Shown: positions 11,652 through 22,439, counted from the stretch's first letter. The stretch is 64,000 bases of DNA from Salvia splendens (GCF_004379255.2 NC_056052.1:15904589-15968588); one strand, 5' to 3'. Translations and numbers: made by a program. The notes: generated from the sequence alone by a model not told the origin.

Positions 11652-12059
11652 TTAGGTGATTGTTTGGTTTATGTCCCCACTACCATGTCGATCAAAAGAA
11701 CCCATTCGTACACTACATGGAACTTCTCCTTCAATTTCTCTCTCAAGCCCCGGAATTCTACGATACTCTCCCTTTTTGCTTCTATGAGGAGGCTCTTCAT
11801 AAAACTTTGAGACTCGTTCCTTTCTAATCGCTCTATCTATTACATTATCATGCCCCATTGACACATAATCACCTCTACCATGCCTCTCTCTACTATATCC
11901 TCCGTAGCACTTATAATCTTGATGAGGTCTTTCTTGATATTCCAACTCTTGCTCTCCTCGACCCCAATTATCACAAGCTATCCTCCTTTCACTCCTCAAT
12001 GAGTTAAGTTGCCAATCACGGACCTTAGTGTAAACATCCATAAAGGTGTACCTACACAA
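11652..12059 (-). CDS. Gag-like hydrophilic ORF, hypothetical (135 aa)
   Basis: The first long frame downstream (element sense) of the primer-binding site at 12801-12814, so it sits where gag begins. It is rich in Arg, Glu, Gly and Tyr, with repeated RERHGRG-like and DR/ER patterns. It has no zinc knuckle. It ends at a TGA about 40 bases before the next frame at 11609. A reduced gag-like protein is plausible from its position and composition only. Confidence 0.35.
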   Translation of the reverse strand: MCRYTFMDVYTKVRDWQLNSLRSERRIACDNWGRGEQELEYQERPHQDYKCYGGYSRERHGRGDYVSMGHDNVIDRAIRKERVSKFYEEPPHRSKKGEYRRIPGLEREIEGEVPCSVRMGSFDRHGSGDINQTIT

Positions 12060-12816
12060 ATACCAAACAATACACTAGGAACTAGTCCAATTGTGGTTAG
12101 CAAAAACACAACTCACCCACACAACAAGAGGGGATTTTAGTAAGAGCTCACTTCCCAAATGATAATCCCACCCCTCCAAATCACTCACCAATGTCACTCT
12201 AAACAAGGCTTAGAATTTAGTGAGGGCTAGGATCACTCACTCTCGATATCCAACTTCCCAAATGTAAGTGCTAAGACAAATCAATCAAGGTATACACATA
12301 AGCAATATAACCAAGTACGTAAAGCCTATCAAGCATGTGAAAGTAAGGTTCAATGCCTAAGGAAGCTAACAAATAAACTTGGTTGAGCTGAAAATTTATG
12401 TAACTCTTGGCTGATCTTTAGAATTTTTTTTGATATGACTACCCACCCCCAAAATTGATGAAACTCGCTAGATAGCAATATTAAAGGGTTTAGAATGAGA
12501 GAAAAATATTCTCAATATAGCAGGTTTTCGAGAAGACCCTCGATTTTACATTTTCCCCAAATCTGTCAAACTAGGGCACAAAACAGGGTAGCAACTTCAC
12601 ACATTAATTTGACCAATAAAATGATGGAATTTTTGGCTGAAACTTGCAGGTAAATAGTTAATATATCAAGGTTCATGCACACCAAAAATCATCTCAATCC
12701 AACAACAATAGACCAATAAACAAACATAGGCCAAACCAAGGAAAAACAAGGAAAAGGAAATTTCATAGAGGTAAAAAATCAAACACTTGGTAGGCACCTA
12801 GGCTCTAGATACCAAA
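12060..12816 (-). other. Leader of the non-autonomous LTR element, with primer-binding site at 12801-12814
   Basis: A non-coding AT-rich leader. From 12712 on it matches the first bases of the window. Minus-strand positions 12814-12801 read TGGTATCTAGAGCC, two bases from the LTR at 12817. Confidence 0.65.
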
Positions 12817-13797
12817 TGATAAGGATTCTTGTGAGGGAATCCTTCCATGTGACCAAGAAATACCCAAAATGGTGTTTGACTCAAACTTTTTTAGTTAAGA
12901 TAAAAATGATAGGTTGAGCTAGCCACAAAAACTAGGCTAAAAAAGAAGTTTGATGGAAAGGTAAGAAAATGAAGAAGGGTGTAAAGAGGGAGGAATCATC
13001 TTTGGAGACCTATGACCTCCCACAAGAAAATATGGGCAACCCTAGGCTACTTTCACCCAAAGCTAACACTCAATTGTCTCCACATTGATGACTACACCAC
13101 CATAAATCCATACCTATACTTGATCTAGCCTAATGAACATAAACCAAGCAACCTACATGTAGAAATTTGGATAAAAATCTCACAAGTGAGATGCTCTCAA
13201 AGGAGTCTTCAAAATATCATTCATCAAAGTCTTGGGTTTAAAGTCTCACAAATAAGTATATATAGTTGGGGTTGAAAAATTAAGAAAAAGCCTAAAAAAT
13301 GGATAAAATCAGCCAAAAAGTGACAACGCCCGACCGAGCGTTTAAGATATGGCAAATCGCCGGGCCGGGCGAACTTTCTGCCTCAATATTGCAAACACAA
13401 GCACAACGCCCAGTCGGGCGTTTTGCACCTTAAAATCACCCGCCTGCGCGTTTTCTTTGGACCCGCTCTCTATTCTGCGCGGCTTTAGTAAATCGGCCAT
13501 AACTCTCTCCACCGGACTCCGATCGAGGCGTGCAACATACTCACGCGACCCTCTTTCAAACACGAACACATTGGTGGCCTTTGAAGATTGTTTGGACGTC
13601 ATTTCAATAGGTAGATTTCCCTTGGAATTCCGCTGCGGCTGAAACGTTTGATGCATGCCTCCCATGATCGTATCAGTCAACTATAAGTTGTTGACATTTG
13701 ATGTGCAGGCTAGACGATAACACCCACGAGTTGACATAATCTACTTGCAGTTGACATTTCAAAAATGTTGTGGATGAGTGGCTGAAAATGAATCTCA
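12817..13797 (-). repeat. LTR of the non-autonomous element, copy 2
   Basis: It matches 102-1105, starting TGATAAGG and ending near AATCTCA. It is the 5' LTR of the unit whose interior spans 1112-12816. Similarity to copy 1 stops at about 13803, giving an edge uncertainty of a few bases. The flank to 13836 is short AT-rich DNA. Confidence 0.75.
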
Positions 13798-13836
13798 ATT
13801 CTCAATTAAGCTAAAAAATCTCAACCTAACATGACC

Positions 13837-13853
13837 ATATATATATATATATA
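13837..13853. repeat. (TA)n tract
   Basis: A short AT dinucleotide run at the left edge of TIR element A. Confidence 0.9.
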
Positions 13854-14654
13854 GTAGTGATATAGGGCACCTTAAGTGTATAACTAGAGAACAAATTTCA
13901 ACAACTAGATTAAGAAATCAAGGGCTGAAATTCAGCATAGGATTTCGATATTGGTCCAAAAAATTACTTCACTATAAGCAAGAATTAATTCACTATAAAA
14001 AGGCGGGGGTAAAATAGTCGTTTAACAAACAAAGTTGGGATTAAAACTTGAATTCCTCTTATTTAGATTAATTTTCTTCTGCTCGAATTCTCCACCGATC
14101 CTCCTCTTTCGCTTGAATTCTCCATCAATTCTCTGCTTCCACTCGAATTCTCCATCGATTCTCTACCGATTTCTCTCTTCTGCTCAAATTCTCTACCAAT
14201 TCTCACTCATAAACGACAACTCTATGTCATCGCCGCCGCCTTCTTTAGCTGCGCCTAAAGTTCATTTGATTCACTTTGTTGTCGCCTCCTTCTGGTTGCT
14301 CATTTCGTCGTTGCCTTCGATTCAACATACCTAATGCCTTCAATTCATAAACGTAAGTTTGTCGACCTATTTATTAGAGGAACGATTCATTTTACCAATT
14401 TTATTTGCATTTTAGTTTAACGATGGAGTCATATTACGCTTATAGTGATGGAGTCAGTTTAACGATGAAGTCATATTATGCTTATTCATTTCAGTTTACA
14501 ATGAACTAGAATGTAGAAACGTGAGTATACTGTTCTGACATATGAATGAAGTATATTAACTCTACATGGAGTCATATTATGCTTAACAATGAAACAAATT
14601 ATGGTTATAGTGAAGTATATGATGCATTCTTATATTGCTCTGTTTTTCATTTTA

Positions 14655-15160
14655 GTGAAGTATTCCATGGTTATAGTGAAGTGTTTGTGATCCATGCTTA
14701 TAGTGCACTATTTTATTATTTTAGTAAAGTAAAACGTGCTTAGAGTGAAGTATTTCATGGTTAGAGTGAAGTGTTTGTGATGCATGCTTATAGTGCTTTG
14801 TTTTTTCATTTCATTGAAGTAAAATGTGCTTAGAGTGAAGTATTTCATGCTTAGAGTGAAGTGTTTGTGATCCATGCTTATATTGCACTATTTTATCATT
14901 TCGTGAAGTAAAACGTGCTTAGAGTGAAGTGTTTGTGATTCATGCTTATAGTGCACTATTTTTTCATTTCAGTGAAGTAAAATGTGCTTAGAGTGAAGTA
15001 TTCCATGGTTATCGTGAAGTGTTTGTGATCCATGCTTATCGTGCACTATTTTTTCATTTCAGTGAAGTAAAATGTGCTTAGAGTGAAGTGTTTGTGATCC
15101 ATGCTTATGGTGCACTATTTTATCATTTTAGTGAAGTATATTGAGGATATAATGAACTTT
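14655..15160 (+). repeat. About 90-bp tandem repeats built on AGTGAAGTAT / GTGTTTGTGAT
   Basis: GTGTTTGTGA recurs at 14681, 14771, 14861, 14929, 15019 and 15089. Spacings are 90, 90, 68, 90 and 70, so the basic unit is about 90 bp, with shorter units lacking one roughly 20-bp sub-block. The short motif AGTGAAGTA continues less regularly to 15370. Confidence 0.8.
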
Positions 15161-15769
15161 ATATTGAGCATATAGTGAGGTATATGATACATGTCTTCTA
15201 GTGTTCTGTTTTCATATTCCAGTGAAGTATATTGAGGATACAATGAACTATATTGAGCATATTGTGAAGCATATGATGCATGCCTATAGTGTTCTATTTC
15301 TTTATTCCAGTGAAATATATTGAGGATATAGTTACGTATATTGTGCGTACAGTGAAATATATGCATGTGAAAAGAATGAATCTTCTAATTTTATGTATTT
15401 ATGTAGAACAAATGAAACAACCAATTTGTTATAAAGATTTAACAAATGGGGCAGCTATTGCAGAAAAAAGGTCGAAGAATAGAGATGATATACATCCAAA
15501 ACAAGATACAGAAGCTTCTGCTTAAAGAAGGGCAAAGAATAGGGAAGATAGGTCTCCACAATAAGATACTGGCGACAACATCAAAGCATTATGAAGAATG
15601 TAGCAAAACATCGACATAGATGTGGAAAAAATGATTGTAAACTCCAAGCGTTCGTGAAAAATTGTAGAAACTTGATGTAGTTCATAATGTGTGTCATTTA
15701 GTCCATTACAAAGCCCATTCATTTCATTTAAATTCAATAGCTAGTTTTTATTTTACATTAATATTATGT

Positions 15770-16230
15770 TCACTATTTACCTCACTATAAAGAATATTTA
15801 CTTTACTATAAAGCATATTTACTTACCTGTAAACATAATACGCTATCACTATTAGCTAAATATAATTCAATGTGAAGGTAATATACTTCACTACGTGGAC
15901 AATATACTTCATTGGAATTAAAAAAAACAATATACACTATATTGCATGCAGAATATACTTCACTCTATGCCCAATACAATGCACTGATATCTATAAGCTA
16001 AATATAATTCACTGTGAGGGTAATATACTTCACTAAATAGACAATATACTTCACTGAAATTAAAAAACAATATACTATATGAAATGGAGAATATACTTCA
16101 CTATATGCTCAATATAGCTCATTATATCCTCAATATACTAGGCTGGAATGAAAAAACAAAACACTTTAAGACATGCATAATATACTTCACTATAACTATA
16201 ATTTGATTCACAGTAAAGGTAAAATACTTA
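15770..16230 (-). repeat. Inverted AGTGAAGTAT motif cluster
   Basis: TTCACTATA and ATACTTCACT, the reverse complement of the motif at 14440-15370, recur about a dozen times. The element therefore has two opposed motif-rich halves, like the subterminal transposase-binding arrays of hAT and Mutator-like elements. Confidence 0.65.
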
Positions 16231-16619
16231 CACTATAATCAGTGGATGAAGTAGGCAGAGCAACTTCCACCGTTGAAATTCATAGAGAAATTGAAATCGT
16301 AGTAGAAGGTGTATATTGTGTTTATAGTGAAGTAGTATATTGTATTTATAGTGAATTGTATTACTTTATAGTGAAGTATATTGTGTGTACAATTTTGTAT
16401 GGGTTTTATAGTGATGTATGCTGCCTTTAGACTGAAGTGTATTGTCTTTATAGTGTAGTATATTGTGATTACATGTTTAAGCACCCAAAACATATTTCAT
16501 TATATACTGCATCAACATATGTTTCATATGCATTTTTACGAGTGAACTGTAATGAAGGTAAACTGGATCAATTTTGTCTTACAGTGCACCATCTTTGATC
16601 GTCTCACAAATTCATGAGA

Positions 16620-16860
16620 TAGAAAAATCAACTCTTGCGATGAAATACTGAATTAGCATATCATAAAATTGACTATTAGCGATGGAGAAGTCAGCTCTTG
16701 CGATGAAAATTGATATAGCAGATTGTGAAATTAACAATTGACGATGGAGAAATCAGCTCTTGCGATGAAAAGTGATATAGCAGTTCGTGAAATCGGCAAT
16801 TAAGATGAGGAAATAAGCTCTTGAGATAAAGATTTTGCAAGATGTGATTGTTGAACATGA
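16620..16860 (+). repeat. About 62-bp minisatellite, 3.5 units
   Basis: Units begin near 16622, 16685, 16747 and 16809 and share a core reading TCAGCTCTTGCGATGAAA with variations. The last unit is partial. Confidence 0.7.
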
Positions 16861-16893
16861 GCGTGAGCGATGGAGATTGTAGCAAATCTGCAT

Positions 16894-17000
16894 AAGTCTT
16901 GCTGCGTCTTGTTGAAGCGATGAACTCCGTCGAGGAAGAAGAGGATTCTCTTGTTGTTGCGCAAGACGCTGGTGATGGCGTAGATGGAGATGAAGTTGTA
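16894..17000 (-). pseudogene. Fragment resembling a WRNIP1/MgsA-type AAA+ ATPase
   Basis: A minus-strand frame reads YNFISIYAITSV, then RILFFLDGVHRFNKTQQD. The second piece resembles the Walker B segment of WRNIP1/MgsA proteins (ILFLDEVHRFNK-QQD), a clamp-loader-related ATPase family in replication-fork maintenance. The first piece resembles the F-SLSAVTSG segment a little upstream in those proteins, so the stretch between them would be deleted. The Walker B Glu is Gly here (DG instead of DE). The fragment lies inside TIR element A, as expected for capture by a transposon. It is too short to be functional, and the match is from memory of the family. Confidence 0.45.
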
Positions 17001-17294
17001 GGAGGTGGAAGAGGAGCACGAGAAGGTGAGGGCGTGAGCATGGAGGTTTATCGGTGGCGGAGCGGAGGAGGGCGTCGCCGAAATGTAGGAGTTTTGATTC
17101 TGTGTGAGCAAATCTGGATGAAGCGTGAATCTCCTATAGAATATGTTTTCGAAAATGCCCTTGTTAATTACTTTTTATTAAAATATGTAAAAATAATTAA
17201 GTCATAGGATTAATATGGAGTATTAATATGTGTGGCTGAGATTTGTTCTCTAGTTATACACTTAAAATTAGTTAAACATTGATCACTCCTCTAC

Positions 17295-17305
17295 ATATAT
17301 ATATA
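17295..17305. repeat. (AT)n tract between elements A and B
   Basis: A short AT run separating the right end of A from the left end of B. Confidence 0.85.
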
Positions 17306-19123
17306 CACTTAATCTGGACCACGCATTTTTAAAATCACGCGGTTGATATTCAAACTTAGATTTACTTCATAAAAAAAAGGGTGGGGGTAAATATGTCATT
17401 TCACTCATGATAAAATTTACGTATCCAAATTTCGCTCATTTAATTTCTGAATTTCGCTCATTTTATCATTTTATCAGTCAGTCAAAAGTATTATTTTATC
17501 AACTCAGAGTATCATTCTATCCGGGAAAACTATCATTCTATGCAATAAACCTAACATATATCATTTTATCAGTCAGTCAAAAGTATCATTTTATCAACTC
17601 AGAGTATCATTCTATCTGACAAAACTATCATTTTATCAGTTTTATGTCATTTTGTCACGTTAAAGTATCATTTTATCAGCTTATATGCAATTTGTTCAGC
17701 TAAACTATCTTTTTTATAAGGTTACTGTCATTTTATCCGCTTAGATTATCATTTTATCAGGTAAAAGTATCATTTTATTAAACAAAAATGTCATTTTATA
17801 CACCAAAAATACCTATCATTCTATCGGCTGAAAATATCATTCTACCCGACAAAACTATCATTCTATCGGCTGAAAGTATCATTCTATCCGGAAAAACTAT
17901 CATTTTATCAGTTTTATGTCATTTTGTCAAGTTAAAGTATCATTTTATCAGCTTATATGCAATTTCTTCAGCTAAACTATAATTTTTATAAGGTTACTGT
18001 CATTTTATCCGCTTAGATTATCATTTTATCAGGTAAAAGTATCATTTTATTAAACAAAAATGTCATTTTATACACCAAAAATACCTATCACTCTATCGGC
18101 TGAAAGTATCATTCTATCCGGCAAAACTATCATTTTAAGCAGTAAACCTAACATTTATAAGCTAAAAGTATCATTTTATCAACTCAGAGTATCATTCTAT
18201 CCGGAAAAACTATCATTTTTATAAGGTTTCTGTAATTTTATCCGCTTAGATTATCATTTTATCAGGTAAAAGTATCATTTTATTAAACAAAAATGTCATT
18301 TTATACACCAAAAATATCTATCATTCTATCGGCTGAAAGTATCATTCTACCCGGCAAAACTATCATTCTATCGGCTGAAAGTATCATTCTATCCGGCAAA
18401 ACTATCATTTTATGCAGTAAACCTAATATTTATAAGCTAAAAGTATCATTTTATCAACTCAGAGTATTATTCTATCCGGCAAAACTATCATTCTATGCAA
18501 TAAACCTATCATTTTATCATTTTATCAGTCGGTCAAAAGTATCATTTTATCAACTCAGAGTATCATTCTATCCGGCAAAACTATCATTCTATGCAATAAA
18601 CCTATCATTTTATCATTTTATCAGTCAGTCAAAAGTATCATTTTATCAACTCAGAGTATCATTCTATCCAGCAAAACTATCATTCTATGCAATAAACCTA
18701 TCATTTTATCAGTCAGTTAAAAGTATCATTTTATCAACTCAGAGTATCATTCTATCCGGCAAAACTATCATTATATGCAATAAACCTATCATTTTATCAT
18801 TTTACGTGATATTTGGCGAAATTCATAAATTAAATGAGGGAAATGATAGTTTTACCCCCGCGCTTTTTTTTATGAAGTAAATCTAAGTTTGAATCTCAAA
18901 ACTATCATTCTATGCAATAAACCTATCATGTTATCATTTTATCATTTTACGTGATATTTGGAAAAATTCAGAAATTAAATGAGAGAAATGACAGTTTTAC
19001 CCCCGCGCTTTTTTTTATGAAGTAAATCTAAGTTTGAATCTCAACCGCATGATTAGAACTATGTGTGGTCCAGATTTGGTTATAGGGTTATTACGATATT
19101 TAGGGGTTATCATATGATCACGA

Positions 19124-19126
<3 letters not shown>
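17306..19126. mobile_element. TIR element B, about 1.8 kb, filled with minisatellite
   Basis: Long inverted ends: the left arm (about 17310-17400, with AATCTGGACCACGC and ACTTAGATTTACTTCAT) is the reverse complement of the right arm (about 19000-19075). The right side has about 45 extra terminal bases, so the left end looks trimmed. The interior is almost entirely repeats of TATCATTYTATC-type sequence. No transposase is present. The right arm is duplicated: 18800-18900 repeats as 18940-19045. Confidence 0.65.
17470..18815. repeat. 96-bp minisatellite with a 272-bp higher-order unit
   Basis: AACTCAGAGTAT recurs at 17501, 17596, 18181, 18456, 18552, 18648 and 18736, with regular spacing of 95-96 (the last 88). 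A longer unit spaced about 272 bp (CATTTTATACACC at 17790 and 18062) and then about 233 bp is interleaved. The sub-motif is TATCATTCTATCCGGCAAAA. Long open frames here are only translations of the repeat. Confidence 0.85.

Positions 19127-19172
<46 letters not shown>
19127..19172. repeat. (TA)n tract, 46 bp
   Basis: A pure TA run between elements B and C. Confidence 0.95.
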
Positions 19173-19175
<3 letters not shown>

Positions 19176-19565
19176 CCATTATTCACAAATCCAGTCTTAA
19201 AGACCGAACTAGAGACCAAATTAGGGCCCTCCATTTTCTTAATCTTGTGGTTAGGATTAATTTACAATTAATTTAATATTTTATTCAATAAAAACATTTT
19301 TATTGTTTTTTATTATTTTTTTAATTTTTTATTATTTTTTTACAATTTTTTTACATTTTAATTTTTTTTAATTCAATAAAAACTTGCGGGAGTAAATAAT
19401 GAACTATATTCACTAAAAAATAATAATATAATAAAATAAAAAAAAGTTTTTATTGAATAAAATATTAAATTTATTATAAATTAATCCTAACCACAAGAGT
19501 AAGAAAATGGAGGACCCTAATTTGGTCTCTAGTTCGGTTTTTAAGAAGGGTTCGACATTGATCAC
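19173..19565. mobile_element. Fold-back MITE C, about 390 bp
   Basis: Long inverted arms: 19195-19295 (CTTAAAGACCGAACTAGAGA onward) pairs with 19441-19545. Arms continue through CATTTTCTTA and AATTAATTT. The loop of about 145 bp is AT-rich. There is no coding capacity. TA tracts lie on both sides. Confidence 0.8.
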
Positions 19566-19568
19566 ATA

Positions 19569-19650
<82 letters not shown>
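19566..19650. repeat. (TA)n tract, about 80 bp
   Basis: A long TA run between element C and the start of element D. A short ORF here encodes only Tyr-Ile repeats. Confidence 0.95.
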
Positions 19651-19653
<3 letters not shown>

Positions 19654-20386
19654 GAGCATTAAGGTCCTATTGCTCCCTTAGTGTTAAGTTCATACTTAAA
19701 ATCAACCATTAGATTAGGTGGATGGACGGACTAGATGAAACTTTGATAAATGAATCCATGTTGCATTATTAGGCATAATCTGTACATTATATGGGTATAA
19801 TTGTAAAACAGCATTGAATCATAGACGTTTCAAAATGGAAGGAGCGCAAATTAAGCGGAATTTTCAATAGACCTTCCATCTACTCACTCTCTCTCTCACT
19901 CCAACAGTCTCACCCCTCAATCCACGACTTAAATTCGTCTCCCCTAATTCACCCCAATTTCCAAACCCTAGCCGCAACTACAAGCCACCGGAAATCAACA
20001 ACACCGTCGATTTTTGCCCTAAATCAACCTCCAGCACCGTTTCACAGTCGAAACCTCACTCCCTTCGCGCGCGACCCTTCAGTTGAAGGCGACGACAAGG
20101 TAGGGTTTAAATGGTTAATTATTTGGTAATACCCACTGTTAATCACCGATTTTCATCGCCTACACATCACCTACTCGTCGATTCAATAATTTCTCCCAAA
20201 AATATCACGGTCTTTAAACTCGTTTTGTTTGATATTTTCTTTAATCATAAAATCGAGTTCATTTTTGTTAGGGTTCTGTCTATTATTGGATTTGTAGTTA
20301 TTTACTGGTTTACAATTGTGTATTGGGCGATTATGTAGAGGAAATGTTATCGGATTTTGATTTTTGGTTCGTCTCACAGATCCAGT

Positions 20387-21023
20387 ATGACGAAGAGAGG
20401 TCGACCTTTAAAAAGCCAATCAACCCAGGGTGCAGGTGAGCAGTCTATTGCATTTGCATTTAGAATTCCTAGAGTAGTGGCGTGCATTTTTGAATTATTG
20501 TAAGCAGTGGCTTGCTGGTTTAATAGAGAGGTTGTAAATGGGTGAATGTAATATTCCGTTGTGCATTATTTGATTGCTTGTGTACATTATTTATCAAGTA
20601 TTATGCATTATCTAATATAAATGCGATACAATATTGATACCTTCGATTATAATCATATTCTTATGTCGTATGTTGGACAGCAGCGAAGCAGCCTAGATTG
20701 GACATTGATGAAGCGGTCGATGGTGTTATTCCAATTGCGATTGCGCACAAATTCCGGGAGAGATCGGCTGAGCAAAGGGTCGAGACGAGTACCGCTCATG
20801 AAGAGGCAGAGCAGGAAACCGAGGGGAAAGAAAGTCGACCATCTCTATTGTCGACGGACCCCATCTGAGTTCCTTAATTGTTTAAAAAGCCTAACTCCAC
20901 GGCAGAAGGAAGCCGTTCGAGAACTGGGTTTCGGAGCAATCCTGCATTTCAATATAAAGGAAATTCCGGGTTACCTAGCCTACTGGGTTCTAAACACATT
21001 TAATCTAGCCGACTTGTGGCTTG
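20387..21023 (+). pseudogene. Broken two-exon gene fragment, family unknown
   Basis: Exon 1 is 20387-20435, starting MTKRGRPLKS (AT-hook-like RGRP). A GT-AG intron ends at 20680. Exon 2 first reads an acidic frame (DEAVDG onward) that hits a TGA at 20866, while the downstream frame (SEFLNCLKSLTPRQKEAVRE, then GYLAYWVLNTF) is shifted, so a one-base indel lies near 20840-20866. A splice donor GTATGT follows at 21024, and later exons are missing. The SLTPRQKEAVRELGFG and IPGYLAYWVL phrases resemble plant proteins often found inside Mutator-like elements with C-terminal Ulp1-type proteases. No protease part is present, and the family link is inference. Confidence 0.5.
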
Positions 21024-21364
21024 GTATGTTTTGAACAATATGTAGTGTGCTTCTTGCAAATAGAATCATATTTTGGTATTAGTGTATGATTTCATCAACG
21101 CAAAATCCATAATTGATGTAAATTACCGAATAATGAAACGTCACTCCTTAATAATGTAAAATAGGTAGAAAATAATGTAGAACAAGTTAACTGGATTTTA
21201 ATAATGTACAACAAACTGAATAGATATTGTATATAGAGTTATGCGATCATAGACTCTCAAAAACATAATGGATGTAATTAACCGAATAATGTACAGAATG
21301 TGCTAATTAATGAATGGAACTGGAATAATAATGTACAGTAAGTTAAGTGCTTGTGAATAATAAT

Positions 21365-21718
21365 TAAATCGTCCATTACTAAGTTAAACAAAACCATTAC
21401 AGAGTAATATATGTACAGTATGTTTATCAATTAAAACTACTCCCTAGCAGAGATGATATCTAAACCCTAGATGAATGACTTTGGCGACGGTTTTGTTACT
21501 TACTACATACTACACCCTAGCTACAGCTAAACCCATGGGAATACATGAAACGTGCGCTGAACAATCAAACACGGCCAATTGCAAAAAAAATGCCCAGCAA
21601 ACATATACATTACAGATCATAAATCGTCCATTATTGAGTAAAAAAAACCATTACAGAGTAATATATGTACATTATGTTTATCAGTTAAAACTACTCCCTA
21701 GCTGAGATGATATCTAAA
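21365..21718 (+). repeat. About 100-bp duplicated segment
   Basis: 21365-21464 and 21620-21718 are copies (shared AAATCGTCCATTA, CCATTACAGAGTAATATATG and CTGAGATGATATCTAAA with single changes). They are separated by about 155 bp. Confidence 0.8.
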
Positions 21719-22439
21719 CGAATTTTGATGATGGATTGCTAAATTAAAGAAAGTATGTAGTATATCTCAAAAATTAATATTTGTTACGCTTTCTATTTCA
21801 GCGATTTATGTGCTATTTGATTATAATATGCTATAAAAATTTAATTGTAGAAAGATGTAGTTTAGATTAAGATAATTAATTTGAGTTTATTTAAATCGAC
21901 GAGGCGGGATACACGTCACCATCGACCTCCTCATGGACTCGCCGTCTGATTTCGGTGCCCCCGAGCGGTGAGCGGATCTCCAGAATCCACCAAGAAGTTG
22001 CTGCCTCCGGGGTCTTACCTCGGCCGGTATCATACTCTAGCCATCTCGGCCGCCTTGACCCTACCAATTTCGGTGGACTGTCGTGGACTTCTCGGCCTAA
22101 CTAAGTTTCCATTAATTTTCCAGTTTATAAATTTTATCTTCCTATTTGGCTAGATATGTTAGGGAGTTAGATTTGGGTCATGGGATATGGGCTCTCATCT
22201 TGATTTGTGAAGCTATTAAACTTGCTGTGATGTCCAAACATTCATGGGTTGAAAGAGTAGGTCATTGCTTGTTTATTTGTAGATTGGTGTTATTCCTTTG
22301 AGCATTTATCTTAGAATTTGGTCTCAGCCCACTGACTGACTCTCTATTTCTCTCTCGATTTTGGTGGTGAAATAGTTGTGTGATGCTGGAACTGTAGTTT
22401 GTTGGGAACTTGGGATTTCGGAAGAGGTAAAATCTTCAA
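21719..22439. other. Unassigned DNA with a GC-rich island at 21900-22110
   Basis: AT-rich flanks surround a GC-rich stretch that suggests decayed coding or LTR sequence. No frame longer than about 60 codons is open and no motif is recognised. It may be the distal part of the relict LTR that follows. Confidence 0.3.

Larger units (their letters stand above)
13854..17294. mobile_element. TIR element A, about 3.4 kb, non-autonomous, carries host-like DNA
   Basis: Inverted ends: TAAGTGTATAACTAGAGAAC begins at 13873, and its reverse complement lies at 17241-17264. Outside that, weaker inversion continues (GTAGTGAT against GAGGAGTGAT). (TA)n tracts abut both ends. No transposase is visible. The interior holds a CT-rich leader-like segment (about 14040-14340), arrays of an AGTGAAGTAT motif (14440-15370), the same motif inverted (15770-16230), a 62-bp minisatellite (16620-16860) and a fragment resembling a WRNIP1-type ATPase (16894-17000). 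Superfamily is uncertain; a Mutator-like or microsatellite-targeting (Micron-like) element would fit. Confidence 0.6.
19651..21720 (+). mobile_element. Probable TIR element D remnant carrying a gene fragment
   Basis: The left end GGGGAGCATTAAGGTCC abuts the TA tract in the same way as A-C, and is followed by gene-like DNA: a CT-rich leader from 19860 and ATG-exon-intron-exon from 20387. A matching inverted end on the right was not found, so the element is truncated or the assignment is wrong. The AT-rich remainder repeats short AATAATGTACA-type motifs. Confidence 0.4.

Noticed and set aside
11227..11655. 142-codon plus-strand ORF
   Set aside because: Antisense shadow of the charged minus-strand ORF at 11203-11609; its Leu/Ser/Phe bias mirrors the Glu/Lys-rich codons opposite.
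17470..18815. CRISPR-like array
   Set aside because: Units are contiguous 96-bp tandem repeats without unique spacers, in plant DNA with no cas genes.
18293..18880. 195-codon ORF with SFYQLRVSFYPAKLSFYAI repeats
   Set aside because: It is a translation of the 96-bp AT-rich minisatellite inside element B; the frame is open because the repeat lacks stops, not because of coding.
19474..19659. Tyr-Ile repeat ORF
   Set aside because: Reads through a (TA)n tract.
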